Assembly (NCBI RefSeq): GCF_013155465.1
Contig: NZ_JABJVX010000005.1
Span: 124,001-188,000, forward strand
Source of the DNA: Alterinioella nitratireducens
GTDB taxonomy: Bacteria; Pseudomonadota; Alphaproteobacteria; Rhodobacterales; Rhodobacteraceae
Reading direction: 5' to 3'
DNA length: 64,000 nt
Under the pieces are notes generated by a model. The model ran no database searches, was not told the DNA's origin, and saw only the letters and a program-made list of their open reading frames with translations. The position numbers and the translations under genes are program-made. Positions 27,133 to 36,585 of this stretch are shown here, piece by piece (position 1 is the first letter of the stretch; every line of letters begins with the position of its first letter).

Positions 27133-27794
27133 GGCCCCATCCGCATCCCCACGCCATGCGCGGTCTCGATCCCGTCGGCGCAGCCCGCATCCGCCAGTTT
27201 CCGGCGCAGGTTGCGCAGGTGGCTGTCCAGCGTCCGGCCCGAAATGTCGCTGCCCGCGCCCCAGATCGCATCGACCGCCTGCGCGCGCGACAGGACGCGG
27301 GCCGGGTCGCGCAGGAGCAGCGCCAGAAGACTGCACTCGGTCGCGGTCAGGACCACGTCGCGCCCGTCGAAATCGCAGCTATGCGCCGCGACATCGAGGC
27401 TGAGGGCCCCGTGCCGCAGCACCCGCGCCGCGCCACCCGTGGCCCGTTTCAGGATCGCGTTCACGCGGGCCACCAGTTCGCGCGGGGAAAACGGCTTGGT
27501 CACGTAATCGTCAGCCCCCAGTTCCAGCCCCAGGACGCGGTCGATCTCGTCGTCGCGGGCAGTCAGGAACAGGATCGGCACGTCCGAGGTGGCGCGGATG
27601 CGGCGGCAGACCTCGAACCCGTCGCGTTCCGGCAGGCCGACATCCAGCACAATGAGGTCAGGCGCCTCGCGCGCGGCATGGGTGAGGGCGCGCTGTCCGT
27701 CGCCCGCCGTCACCACGGCGAAGCCTGCACGCTCCAGCGCGATGCTCACGAGCTCGCGCAGGCGGGCATCGTCATCGACCACGAGTATCTTCAT
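27117..27794 (-). CDS. OmpR-family response regulator
   Basis: A 225-residue regulator: receiver domain with D7-D8-D9 region, phosphorylation site D51 (IVLDVGLPERDG) and conserved TAR and K-P-F segments (GADDYVTKPFSPREL), followed by a winged-helix domain (RTLDSHLRNLRRKL). It resembles the CreB/BaeR group. The start at 27794 overlaps the DUF4173-like gene by 23 bp and its stop overlaps the kinase start. Confidence 0.92.
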   Translation of the reverse strand: MKILVVDDDARLRELVSIALERAGFAVVTAGDGQRALTHAAREAPDLIVLDVGLPERDGFEVCRRIRATSDVPILFLTARDDEIDRVLGLELGADDYVTKPFSPRELVARVNAILKRATGGAARVLRHGALSLDVAAHSCDFDGRDVVLTATECSLLALLLRDPARVLSRAQAVDAIWGAGSDISGRTLDSHLRNLRRKLADAGCADGIETAHGVGMRMGPCRGR

Positions 27795-29253
27795 ACGCTC
27801 CCTCCCCCGCCGCCAGTAAACGCGCCACGCGCCAACTGCGAAAGCCCCAATCGCGCCAGCCGTCGATATGGGGCGCACGCGCGCAGGTCTGCCCCTGCAA
27901 CGCCACGGCGGCCATCGGCGCGAGGGTACAGGCATAGGACAGGTCGACGCCGCGATCCTGCGACGGATGGGTCAGGTTATAGGCCGCGATGATCTGCGCG
28001 AAATTGATGAAGGCGCAGATGTAGAGCGTGACCAGCGCCAGCCCGCCACCGCGCAGCACCAGCCAGGCAGCGGGACGGCGCGCGTGGATGAACCAGCCGA
28101 TCAGCACCAGCCCCACGGCCACCAGCCCCATCCAGATCGCCGCGTGAAGGCGCAGGTAGGTCAGGCCATAGACCTCGACATAGACCCAGAGCCGGTAGGC
28201 CGCCGAGGCCGTCAGCAGGACATTCTGCGCCAGCCAGATCATCATCAGCGCCGACAGGCTCTTCCGACCCCCCAGATGGGGCCGCGCGGCCAGCGCAAAG
28301 CCCCCCGCCAGCAGCGCCGTGACCAGCAGCGGATAGGCGCCGCGGCGGGCATAGGTGGCATGGCTCATCCCCTCGGGCAGCGGGCCGCCGCCCCAGAGCA
28401 GCGCGATATCCATCAAGGTTTGCAGCCCGAGCAGCAGGTTGAACACAATGAGCGCATTGGCGACCGAGGCGGTGTTGAAACCGAGCGTTGCGCGGGCGCG
28501 GGGGCGGTGGGGGCCGATGAACGGGGCGGGCGGCGTGAAGCTGAGGAACGGCCAGACGATCAGCGCCAGACCGGTCCAGAACATCAGGCGCAGCAGGGTT
28601 TCCTCGACATCCCAATCCTCGAACAGCGACAGGTCCAGCCAGCCCTCAAGCACCGGGTTGGCCTGCACCAGCAGCGACAGGAGCACCATCCCCCCGCCAA
28701 GCGGCACCGCCCAATTGAGCGCCAAGATGCGCCATTGGCCGGGGGCCGCGCGCGGGGATTTCCGATCCATCGCCCAGGCAATCCCGTCCAGCACCCCCGC
28801 AACCGGCAGCGCCGCCCAAAGCCGCAGCGCGCTGCACGCAAGACCACTGCGCCCGGCCCGCAGCCAGGCGATCGAGGTGATCAGCCCGCCCGCCAGCAGG
28901 AAAACGGAAAGGGCTTGCAGATGCTCGATGACGGGCAACCCGGCGACAAACATCAGCGCCGCGGGCCCGACCACGCCGCCCCGGTTTGGCAGCACGGCAA
29001 CGCCGGCGGCAAAGATCGCGTAGGCGTAGAGGGCAAGGGACAGCCCGACATCATGCCCGTAGAACAGCAGGTCGCCAAGCGCCAGCAGCACGGCCAGCGC
29101 AATCGCGGCGCGGGTCAAGGGCGGGCGGCGGTCGGCGGCAACCGGGGCCGGTGGCGCGGGCGGTTTGACGGCGTCGGCCACTTCCTCGCTCAACCACCAC
29201 GCATCGCGCAAAAGCCCGCGCGGCACGCCGCGCACTGTCATTGTCCCGATCAT
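27772..29253 (-). CDS. DUF4173-type polytopic membrane protein
   Basis: A 493-residue membrane protein with roughly 12 hydrophobic segments after a cytoplasmic N-terminus rich in proline. The C-terminal half (LLLGLQTLMDIALLWGG, YARRGAYPLLVTALLAGGF, then INFAQIIAAYNL) has the typical look of DUF4173 proteins. Its end overlaps the response-regulator start by 23 bp, an unusually long coupling. Function is unknown; it may sense or respond to cell-envelope state together with the kinase. Confidence 0.8.
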   Translation of the reverse strand: MIGTMTVRGVPRGLLRDAWWLSEEVADAVKPPAPPAPVAADRRPPLTRAAIALAVLLALGDLLFYGHDVGLSLALYAYAIFAAGVAVLPNRGGVVGPAALMFVAGLPVIEHLQALSVFLLAGGLITSIAWLRAGRSGLACSALRLWAALPVAGVLDGIAWAMDRKSPRAAPGQWRILALNWAVPLGGGMVLLSLLVQANPVLEGWLDLSLFEDWDVEETLLRLMFWTGLALIVWPFLSFTPPAPFIGPHRPRARATLGFNTASVANALIVFNLLLGLQTLMDIALLWGGGPLPEGMSHATYARRGAYPLLVTALLAGGFALAARPHLGGRKSLSALMMIWLAQNVLLTASAAYRLWVYVEVYGLTYLRLHAAIWMGLVAVGLVLIGWFIHARRPAAWLVLRGGGLALVTLYICAFINFAQIIAAYNLTHPSQDRGVDLSYACTLAPMAAVALQGQTCARAPHIDGWRDWGFRSWRVARLLAAGEGAYEDTRGR

Positions 29254-29379
29254 CCGTGCATCTCCTTGACGGTTTCTTTGCCCGTCAAGATGGCAGGCCG
29301 CCCGTGCAGAGCAGGCGCAGGAGATGTGCAGGTTTCGTGCAGAGGCTAAGGGGTCAGCGAAGGGGCGATGAGGAGGCGC

Positions 29380-29961
29380 CTAATAATCATGGACATGTTC
29401 CAGCCGCAGCCCCTGGTCGGCCAGCCCGCGCAGGGTCTCGTCAAGCTCCGTCACCGGCACCAACAGCAGGTGGCGGTAGTCGCCATAGCCCTGCCGCGCG
29501 AAACTGTGGATCGCATCCGGGTGGGTCGGCGCATCGGACAGTGCCGTCAGCATGATGTCGTCATTGCCCGCGATCTCGACAAAGCCCGCGCCCGCTTCGG
29601 CCATCTGCGCCAGCAACCCGGTGAGTTCGCGATAGCGCGGTGTCTCGATCTCCCATCCCTGCGCGCGCTCGGCGATGACGGTGACGCCCGGAAGTGCCTG
29701 CAGATCGGCGCGACCCATCCCCGTCACGATCATGCGCAGGGTCAGTTCGTCAAAGCCCACGCCCGCCACGGCGTCGGCGATCACCCCCGCATAGGCGGCT
29801 TTCACATTGTTCTCGATCCCCAGGGCAAAGGCCCGTTCCCGGTCGCGCAGCTGATCCGTCGCCGCCGCCTGCAACGCGTCGGCATCGCCCGCGAAGTCCC
29901 ACCGATACCACGGCACCTGTTGCAGGAACGTGGCATAGCCCCGCGCCTGAGCCGCTGCCAT
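29380..29961 (-). pseudogene. C-terminal part of a conserved protein cut off by an amber codon
   Basis: This 193-residue open frame continues, in the same reading frame, the protein encoded at 29983-30432; only a TAG at 29985-29983 and six further codons before ATG 29961 separate them. The sequence after the stop (TRAPLDEM, FLQQVPWYRWDF) runs on smoothly. There is no ribosome site upstream of ATG 29961, so it is probably a fragment rather than an independent gene. I do not recognise the family function. Readthrough or a recent nonsense mutation would explain the layout. Confidence 0.65.
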
Positions 29962-29982
29962 CTCATCCAGCGGCGCGCGGGT

Positions 29983-30432
29983 CTAGCCCCTGATCCAGGT
30001 GAAGACGCGGCCCACGGTTTCCTCATAGGCGGCCTTCAGCGCGAGTTCGGCGGTGAAGCTGACGCCGATGACATAGACCATCTGGCGGGTTTCCCAATCG
30101 GTCCCGCCGTGATCCGCCGAGGCGCGCGTCAGCGAGCAGAGCGAGGACCAATAGCCGGTGATCGAGCGGAAGAACCCGTAGTCATGCGGATCGCCCTCCG
30201 AGATCACCTCGGCGTAATCGTCATAGGCATGGACGATGTGCCATTCCGGGTAGGTCATGAGGGTGCGCGATTCCAGCCGACGATGCTCGGGCGGCAGCAG
30301 CGCGGCATAGTCGGTCTCGGCAGTCTCGCCCTGGCAGGCCAGTTCAACATAGCCGACAGGGGTCAGCAAAGCGGCGAGGAGCACAGCGAGGAGCAGCACC
30401 AGCCGCTTGAGCCATCTCCAGAGAAAGCGCAT
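29983..30432 (-). CDS. N-terminal part of the same protein, membrane-anchored
   Basis: A 149-residue frame with an N-terminal membrane anchor (LVLLLAVLLAALLTPVGYVEL) followed by a soluble part (TYPEWHIVHAYDDYAEVI, GYWSSLCSLT, YEETVGRVFTW). It ends at TAG in frame with the next 193-residue segment; together they would encode about 349 residues. Its ATG overlaps the previous stop (TGATG), so it is translated with the small membrane protein and FAD oxidase. Function not recognised. Confidence 0.65.
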   Translation of the reverse strand: MRFLWRWLKRLVLLLAVLLAALLTPVGYVELACQGETAETDYAALLPPEHRRLESRTLMTYPEWHIVHAYDDYAEVISEGDPHDYGFFRSITGYWSSLCSLTRASADHGGTDWETRQMVYVIGVSFTAELALKAAYEETVGRVFTWIRG

Positions 30433-30836
30433 CACGCCCGGTCCAGCTTCAGGCCCGCGAAGAGGGCGAAGCCGCCAAGCGCCAGATGCGGCAGGTTGGC
30501 CAGCACACGCACCAGCGTAAAGGACATCCCCGCCGAGGGGTTGGTGAAGATGCCGAGGTCGAGATAGCCGTAGCCCGTGAATAAGCCGAAGACGCCATCG
30601 CCGAGGTAGAGCGCGCCGAAGAGCAGCAGGAAGATGCGTGACGCGCGATGCGAGATCAGCCCCGCCGCCAGCGCCCAAAGCGCCGAGGCGACATGCAGCG
30701 CGTCGTCGAATATATCCAGCGCGAAGATGCCGAAGGCGAGGCCGTCCTCATCGGTCAGGCCGGGGATGTAGTTCAGCGACGCGGCGATCATGAGCGCCAC
30801 GAAATAGCCGAACGCGATAATGCGGAGCGTGGTCAT
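30432..30836 (-). CDS. Small four-helix membrane protein, unknown function
   Basis: A 134-residue protein with four hydrophobic segments and the C-terminal stretch VRVLANLPHLALGGFALFAGL, loosely like DUF4383-type proteins. ATG at 30836 overlaps the FAD oxidase stop by 4 bp (ATGA) and its own stop overlaps the next start, so the three genes form one module. No catalytic motif is visible. Confidence 0.75.
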   Translation of the reverse strand: MTTLRIIAFGYFVALMIAASLNYIPGLTDEDGLAFGIFALDIFDDALHVASALWALAAGLISHRASRIFLLLFGALYLGDGVFGLFTGYGYLDLGIFTNPSAGMSFTLVRVLANLPHLALGGFALFAGLKLDRA

Positions 30837-32320
30837 AGCGCCTCCAGGTAGCTGTCCCACAGGGTGTTGCGGAAGATCAATTGCGGGTCCAGCTCCCGCT
30901 TGGCCGCCGCGAACGCTTCCGCGCGGGGATAGCTTCGGGTCAGTTGGTCGATCGTGGCATGGGGCCGGTAGGGCAGGTAATAGCTGCCGCCGATCTCGAC
31001 GATCCGGTCAATCAGGTTGCGCGTCATCCGGGCCATGTCGGCCTCGCCGCGCTGCGTCATCTCCTGGGAAAACGACATCACGGCGGCGATGCGGGGGGTG
31101 CGGGCATAGCTCAACACGGCTTCATCATCCTGCGCGACATGGCGCAGGGTGACGTTCAGAAACTCCTGGTAGCTGGCCGGGATCACCTCGCGGCAGGCGG
31201 TCAGGAAATCGCCGAAGCGCTCAGGCGCCACGAAATATTCATGCAGAATGTCGGTGCGGTTGTCGTCGCGGTCATCCAGCGTCACCACCGGTTCGTTGAT
31301 CAGGCTGTTGCGCGTCGCGGGGCCGTCGCCCAGAGCGGGCCCGAGCGTGGTTTCCGTCCACCAGCGCAGGCGCTTCATCGGCTCATTGCCCAATTGCCAG
31401 CGGTAGATGCGGCTGGCCAGCCGCGCCATCAGGCCCGAGCCCTCGGCGGGCGGCAGGTCGGCCTGATCCTCGGTGGCGCGATAGGTGATCATCAGCGCGT
31501 CTTCGAAAAACCGGGCGCGACCGACGTTGAGGCGGCCATAGGCCATGCTCACGGCGGGCGTGGCGACGGCGTTGGTGAAGGCGGTCGAGAAGGCTTCGGC
31601 AGGCATCGTCTCGAAGGACGGCTGCAGGCGCCGGTTCGGGATCATGTCGACCTCCATGTCGATGATCGCGCCGGTCAACCCGTAGCCGCCCATCGTCAGG
31701 TTGAAGATCTCGGCGTTCTCTCTCCGCGAGCAGGTCACCAGATCCCCCGTCGGCAACACCATGCGGAAGCTGCGCACCGTCGCCCCCATCGGGCCGAAGG
31801 GAACCGGCCAGCCATGCGCGTTGACGCAGAAGGTGGCGGCAACGCCGAAATCGTTGTTCGACTGCATGACGGCGGGCGAAAACCCGATCGGGTCCAGCGC
31901 GGCGATGACCTGGGACCAGCGTGCGCCGGCATGGGCGCGATAGGTCTGCGCGGCGGTGTCGGGTTCCACCATGCCGTTATCAAACGTGATCGCATGGCCC
32001 GCGCGCGGGATCGCCTGACCGCCCATGGAATGGCGCGCGGCACCGATATTGACCGGGCGGCGATTGCTGGCAGCCTCGGTAATTTCCGCGCGTATCGCGG
32101 CGATGAGTGCCTCGCCGGGGTCCTCAGACAGGGTGATGTGGCGGTGGATCGGCGTGCGCGACAAGCCGCTGGCATCGTTGAGGAACCCGGCCTCTGCCGG
32201 CATATCCAGCCGGGCCGTGCCCTCATAGACAGGCAGGTGATGTCCGAACTGCCGCGCGCCGATCCAGCCCGCCGCACCACCCGCCCCCACCAGCAACCCG
32301 CGTCGTGTCACTTTGCCCAT
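30833..32320 (-). CDS. FAD-linked oxidase of the aldonolactone oxidase type
   Basis: A 495-residue protein of the VAO/FAD-binding-4 family. The PP-loop region VNIGAARHSMGGQAIP carries H97, the position of covalent FAD attachment in sugar-lactone oxidases, and NNDFGVAATFCVNAHG and MGGYGLTGAI follow. The C-terminal part (YLPYRPHATIDQLTRSYP, FRNTLWDSY) fits the aldonolactone oxidase family. The N-terminus KVTRRGLLVGAGGAAGWIG is a Tat-like signal, implying export as a folded flavoprotein. ATG at 32320 follows GCGAGGG. Substrate unknown. Confidence 0.82.
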   Translation of the reverse strand: MGKVTRRGLLVGAGGAAGWIGARQFGHHLPVYEGTARLDMPAEAGFLNDASGLSRTPIHRHITLSEDPGEALIAAIRAEITEAASNRRPVNIGAARHSMGGQAIPRAGHAITFDNGMVEPDTAAQTYRAHAGARWSQVIAALDPIGFSPAVMQSNNDFGVAATFCVNAHGWPVPFGPMGATVRSFRMVLPTGDLVTCSRRENAEIFNLTMGGYGLTGAIIDMEVDMIPNRRLQPSFETMPAEAFSTAFTNAVATPAVSMAYGRLNVGRARFFEDALMITYRATEDQADLPPAEGSGLMARLASRIYRWQLGNEPMKRLRWWTETTLGPALGDGPATRNSLINEPVVTLDDRDDNRTDILHEYFVAPERFGDFLTACREVIPASYQEFLNVTLRHVAQDDEAVLSYARTPRIAAVMSFSQEMTQRGEADMARMTRNLIDRIVEIGGSYYLPYRPHATIDQLTRSYPRAEAFAAAKRELDPQLIFRNTLWDSYLEAL

Positions 32321-32461
32321 ATGGCCCTCGCTTTGCCGGGATAAGACAGCAAGGGTGCCGTCCATACAATCCATGATTGCACGATAGGCACAGGTCCAAG
32401 GGGCCCGCGATGGCAGAATACTGGAGCCTGCCGTCGCGTCACGAGTTGACCAACGACCCCT

Positions 32462-34915
32462 CTATCCGCGCAGGCGGGTGCCGTCCGGGTCGAATGGCGC
32501 ACCGTTCAGAATGCGCGCGCCGTGTGGCTGGCCAAGGACGGCGACATGCAGCTCCGTCCCCGGCGCGGCGTGCGCGGCCTTGACGTACCCAAGCGCCAGC
32601 GACTTGCCGACATGGTAGCCATAAGCGCCCGAACTGACCTGCCCCACCGGCGTGCCGTCGGGCAGAAAGACAGGCTCTCCGCCGCTGGCATCGGCGGTTT
32701 CGGCATCGACCTCCATCAGCACCATGATTTCACGCGGCGGGTTGTCAGCCACAGCCTCAAATGCGGCTTTGTTCAGAAACTCCTTGTCCATCTTGATGAG
32801 CCGCGCCAGCCCCGATTCCTGCGGCCAGTATTCCGGCGAATATTCCCGCCCCCACGATCCATAGCCCTTCTCGATGCGCAGCGACATCAGGGCGCGGCTG
32901 CCCACCGGACCCGCGCCGAACTCACGCCCTGCCTCGATCAGGGCCGAATAGAGCGCCACCTGATCGGCCTCGGCGCAATGCAATTCCCACCCCAGATCGC
33001 CGGTAAAGCTGACACGAATGGCAAGAACGTCGATCCCCGCCACCGCGATCCGGGCCGAGCGCATGAAGGGGAAATCCAGGTTCGCCAGCGGCGCATTGGT
33101 CAGCCGTTGCAAGAGCGCGCGAGATTGCGGCCCGGCGACGTTGAAGCCGCAAACACCTTCCGTCCGGCTTTCGAATGTCGCGCCCTCGGGCAGTGGCACC
33201 GCCTTGAAGAAGCGCTGGTGAAACCGCTCGGCCATGCCCGAGCCGATGATCCAGAATTCCTCCTCCGCCAGCTTCGTCACGGTGAAATCGCCTGCCACGC
33301 CACCGCGCTTGCCGATGAGAGGCGTCAGGCAAGAGCGGCCCACAAGGCGCGGCATCCGATTGGCGAAGACCGCGTTCAGCCAGCCTTCCGCCCCCGCCCC
33401 CCGCGCCACGTATTTGGCGAAATTGGAGATGTCGATGATCCCCGCCCCGTCGCGCAGCATCCGCGCCTCGCGGCCCACGGGCTCCCACCAGTTCTGGCGG
33501 TCGAAGCCATAGGTCTCGTGATCCGGCTCGCCCTCGGCTGCGAACCATAGCGGATGCTCCCACCCGTAATTCAGGCCGAATTGCGCGCCCATGTCCTTTT
33601 GCATCGCGTAGCCGGGCCGTGTCCGCACCGGTCGCCCCGCCGCGCGTTCCTCGTTCGGGAAATGGATCTTGAAGCGGTGCGCATATTGATCGCCCACCCG
33701 CGCCTTGGTGAAATCCTTGCCCGCCCAGGTCCCGAACCGCGCCATGTCCCAGGCGAACATGTCCAGGCTCGGCTCGCCCTCGACCATCCATTCGGCGGCC
33801 AGCTTACCCATGCCGCCGTTCTGGCTGAACCCCGGAATGATCCCGTTGCAGCAGAAATAGCCCGTCAGTTCCGGCGCGGGACCAAAGAGGACATTGCTGT
33901 CGGGCGACCAGATCATCGGGCCGTTGATCACCCGCTTGATCCCGGCCTCGCCCACGGCGGGCACCCGGTCGATGGCACGCATCATGTTCTCCTCGATCCG
34001 CTCCAGATCGTCGGCGAAAAGCTCATGCCCGAAGCCCTGCGGCGTGCCATCCTCGGCCCAGAAGCGCACATCTTTCTCGTAGGCCCCGACCAGCAGGCCC
34101 TTGCCCTCCTGCCGCAGGTAGTATTCCCCATCGCGGTCGGCGACCGAGGGCAAACGCCGGTCCATCGCGGCGATCTGCGGGATGGTTTCGGTTACGAAAT
34201 ATTGGTGTTCCGTGGGCAGAAGCGGCAGTTCCAGCCCCGCCATCCGCGCCACCTCGCGGCCCCAGAGACCGGCGGCATTCACCACCCAGGGCGTGCGGAT
34301 GTCGCCCTTTTCCGTGCGCACGATCCAGCTGCCATCGGGCTGCTGCTCCGTGCCTGTGACCGGCGTGAAGCGGTGGATCTCGGCCCCCCGCTGCCGTGCG
34401 CCGACGGCATAGGCATTGGTCACGCCCGAGGGGTCGACATTGCCGCCATCGGGCTCATACATGATGCAGCGGATGCCATCGTAATCGACCAGCGGATGCA
34501 GCCGCTCGGCCTCATCCCGGCTGACCTCGTGAAAGTTCATGCCGTACCGGCGCGCCTTGGCCTCCTGCAACCGCAGCTGATGCTCACGCGCCTCAGTCTG
34601 CGCCAGGTAGAGCGATCCGGGCTGGAACACCCCGCAGCTTTGGCCGGTCTCCTCCTCAAGCTCCTTGTAGAGGGTCATCGTGTAATGCTGCAGACGACTG
34701 ATATTGGTGCTGTCATGCAGCCCGTGGATATTCGCCGCCGCGTGCCAGGTGGAGCCTGAAGTCAGCTCATCGCGTTCCAGCAGGATCACGTCGGACCAGC
34801 CCAGTTTGGCAAGGTGATAGAGGATCGAGCAGCCGATGACGCCGCCGCCGATCACGACGGCCTGGGCATGGGTTTTGATCTCGGGCACGGGGGACGTCTC
34901 CGGGGTTTCATACAT
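32462..34915 (-). CDS. FAD oxidoreductase-GcvT protein (dimethylglycine/sarcosine dehydrogenase-like)
   Basis: An 817-residue two-part enzyme. The N-terminal DAO domain has the dinucleotide motif VVIGGGVIGCS and SGSTWHAA, where the histidine is the covalent FAD site in dimethylglycine and sarcosine dehydrogenases. From about residue 430 a FAO-type linker and GcvT-like tetrahydrofolate aminomethyltransferase domain follow (FTVTKLAEEEFWIIG, SFTGDLGWELH). It would oxidatively remove N-methyl groups and pass formaldehyde to folate. ATG at 34915 is chosen because homologues start near PEIKTHAQ; the ribosome site is weak and a start 24 codons upstream is possible. Confidence 0.85.
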   Translation of the reverse strand: MYETPETSPVPEIKTHAQAVVIGGGVIGCSILYHLAKLGWSDVILLERDELTSGSTWHAAANIHGLHDSTNISRLQHYTMTLYKELEEETGQSCGVFQPGSLYLAQTEAREHQLRLQEAKARRYGMNFHEVSRDEAERLHPLVDYDGIRCIMYEPDGGNVDPSGVTNAYAVGARQRGAEIHRFTPVTGTEQQPDGSWIVRTEKGDIRTPWVVNAAGLWGREVARMAGLELPLLPTEHQYFVTETIPQIAAMDRRLPSVADRDGEYYLRQEGKGLLVGAYEKDVRFWAEDGTPQGFGHELFADDLERIEENMMRAIDRVPAVGEAGIKRVINGPMIWSPDSNVLFGPAPELTGYFCCNGIIPGFSQNGGMGKLAAEWMVEGEPSLDMFAWDMARFGTWAGKDFTKARVGDQYAHRFKIHFPNEERAAGRPVRTRPGYAMQKDMGAQFGLNYGWEHPLWFAAEGEPDHETYGFDRQNWWEPVGREARMLRDGAGIIDISNFAKYVARGAGAEGWLNAVFANRMPRLVGRSCLTPLIGKRGGVAGDFTVTKLAEEEFWIIGSGMAERFHQRFFKAVPLPEGATFESRTEGVCGFNVAGPQSRALLQRLTNAPLANLDFPFMRSARIAVAGIDVLAIRVSFTGDLGWELHCAEADQVALYSALIEAGREFGAGPVGSRALMSLRIEKGYGSWGREYSPEYWPQESGLARLIKMDKEFLNKAAFEAVADNPPREIMVLMEVDAETADASGGEPVFLPDGTPVGQVSSGAYGYHVGKSLALGYVKAAHAAPGTELHVAVLGQPHGARILNGAPFDPDGTRLRG

Positions 34916-34983
34916 GTCAGGGTCATCATGCGTGGGTGACCGGCCCGGACTTGCCGGAAACCGACGCGGGCATGCCGGTTTTG

Positions 34984-36330
34984 TCACGCATCAGGGGCCG
35001 ACAGCACCAGATCCATCAGCCGCGCGAACCCGACCGCATCGAGCCTGTCGAACCGGCCGCACAGATCCTCGACCTCGGCGGCGCGGGGTGCGAGGATATC
35101 GCCCGCCAGAAGGTGAAACTTGGCGCTGATCTCACCGTCGCTGAGCGGATCGTCCACGTCGCCACGCGGGGTGCGGGGCGGGGCCTCCAGCCTCTGGCCA
35201 TCGGTCAGGACCAATGCCACCGCGGCCCATCTCTGCGCCACGGATCGCGCCGTCAGGTCCGGGTCGTCGATGAGCCGGGTCGCGCGGCTGAGGCGCAGGA
35301 TCTCGGGGTCGCGCAGCGCCTCGGGCGTCAGTTCCTGCGGGCCGAGGCGTCCACGCGCGATGATTGCGGCAACCGGCCAGGCGATGGAATAGGCCAGGTC
35401 GTCCATGGTCTGCGGCTCATGCCCCGCCAGCCGGGTCGCATAGTGAAACGTCCGGATCTCGACCGAAGCAACCCGGTCCGCGGTCAACCCGTGCGCCGCC
35501 ATCAGATCCTGCGCCGCATCCATCGCCGGATGCGCCCACCGGCAACAGGGATAGCGCTTGTAATGGGTGTGGGCGATGGTCAGCCAGTCCTCGCCCAACC
35601 CTTGCCAGAACGGCGCGGCCTCGCCCCCCTCGCAGGTCAGGGCCGGGGCGCCGGTGAACCCCTCACGCGCCAGGTAGGCCGCCGTGACGCCCGAGGGCGC
35701 GCCCCAGCCGACCCCGTCGCGCAGCATGGAGGGATGGTCAATGCAGCGCATCATCTGGCTGCGCGGCCCGTGATATTCCCCGATCCCCGCCGCGTGCCGG
35801 ATCTGTCCCGCGTCACAGCCCAACATCCGCGCCACCGCAACCGCCACGCCCACGGCGGTCCAGGAGCCGGAGGTGTGGTAATCGGGGCAGGTCGCGTGCT
35901 GCACCTGGCCCGCGCGGTAGGACACCTCGTAGGCCAGGGCCAGCCAGACCGCGAAATCCGCGCCCGTGACGGGCGTGTCCATCGCATCGGCCACGGCCAG
36001 CACAGCGGGAAACACCGCCGATCCGGCATGGCCCTTGTTCGGCGTGGTGCCGTCATGCGCGTCGATACTGTCGATGGTGAAGGCCCCGGCCATTGCCGCG
36101 CCCGCAACGCCGAGGGCGCTGCCCTCCATCAAGACCCGTGCCGCGCCGCCGCTGCCCGGCCCGAACACCGCCCGCGCGCCCGCCCGCGCCGCCGCCGCCA
36201 TCTGCGTGCGCGACCCGATCGCGGCCACCCCCATCGTATCCAGGAAACTGCGCCTCAGCGTCACGACAAGCGCATCGGGCAAGTCGCCATGGAGAAGGCC
36301 AGTGGCAAACTCGGGCATGGTCGATGACAT
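34984..36330 (-). CDS. MmgE/PrpD family protein
   Basis: A 448-residue protein of the MmgE/PrpD fold, which includes 2-methylcitrate dehydratase, cis-aconitate decarboxylase and iminodisuccinate epimerase. Recognisable parts are SFLDTMGVAAIGSRTQ, HDGTTPNKGHAGSAVFPA, YKRYPCCRWAHPAMDA and VASVEIRTFHYA. GAGGGG precedes ATG at 36330. It is upstream of the dimethylglycine-dehydrogenase-like gene on the same strand, but the substrate is not evident; no other methylcitrate-cycle gene is nearby. Confidence 0.87.
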   Translation of the reverse strand: MSSTMPEFATGLLHGDLPDALVVTLRRSFLDTMGVAAIGSRTQMAAAARAGARAVFGPGSGGAARVLMEGSALGVAGAAMAGAFTIDSIDAHDGTTPNKGHAGSAVFPAVLAVADAMDTPVTGADFAVWLALAYEVSYRAGQVQHATCPDYHTSGSWTAVGVAVAVARMLGCDAGQIRHAAGIGEYHGPRSQMMRCIDHPSMLRDGVGWGAPSGVTAAYLAREGFTGAPALTCEGGEAAPFWQGLGEDWLTIAHTHYKRYPCCRWAHPAMDAAQDLMAAHGLTADRVASVEIRTFHYATRLAGHEPQTMDDLAYSIAWPVAAIIARGRLGPQELTPEALRDPEILRLSRATRLIDDPDLTARSVAQRWAAVALVLTDGQRLEAPPRTPRGDVDDPLSDGEISAKFHLLAGDILAPRAAEVEDLCGRFDRLDAVGFARLMDLVLSAPDA

Positions 36331-36442
36331 CTGCAATCCCCTCTGGTTGGCGTAACCCAAGAGAAGCCCGCATCGCTGACCTGCCGCAATCCCGGAACCG
36401 ACATTTCCCGGTCCATGCGTGAAGGTCGGACAAGAAGGGGGA

Positions 36443-36519
36443 TGGTGGCGGTGCAGGGACTTGAACCCCGGACACGCGGATTATGATTCCGCTGCTCTAA
36501 CCAACTGAGCTACACCGCC
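36443..36519 (-). tRNA. tRNA-Met (anticodon CAT), elongator type
   Basis: A 77-nt cloverleaf with acceptor GGCGGTG pairing CACCGCC, D-arm GCTCAGTTGGTTAGAGC, anticodon stem GCGGA/TCCGC with loop ATCATAA (anticodon CAT), T-arm GGGGTTCAAGTCCC, and an encoded CCA end. The first base pair is G-C, and G-rich stem pairs typical of the initiator are absent, so elongator methionine is favoured over initiator; lysidine-modified Ile cannot be formally excluded. Confidence 0.95.
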
Positions 36520-36585
36520 GAACGACGCGCTAGGTAGGACAGCGGGCACCGCGCGTCAAGGGACAAATCGCGGGCTCTTCGCGGC

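Noticed and set aside
29254-29379. Hidden small gene between the DUF4173-like gene and the split gene
   Set aside because: No frame with a ribosome site is found in the 126-bp gap.
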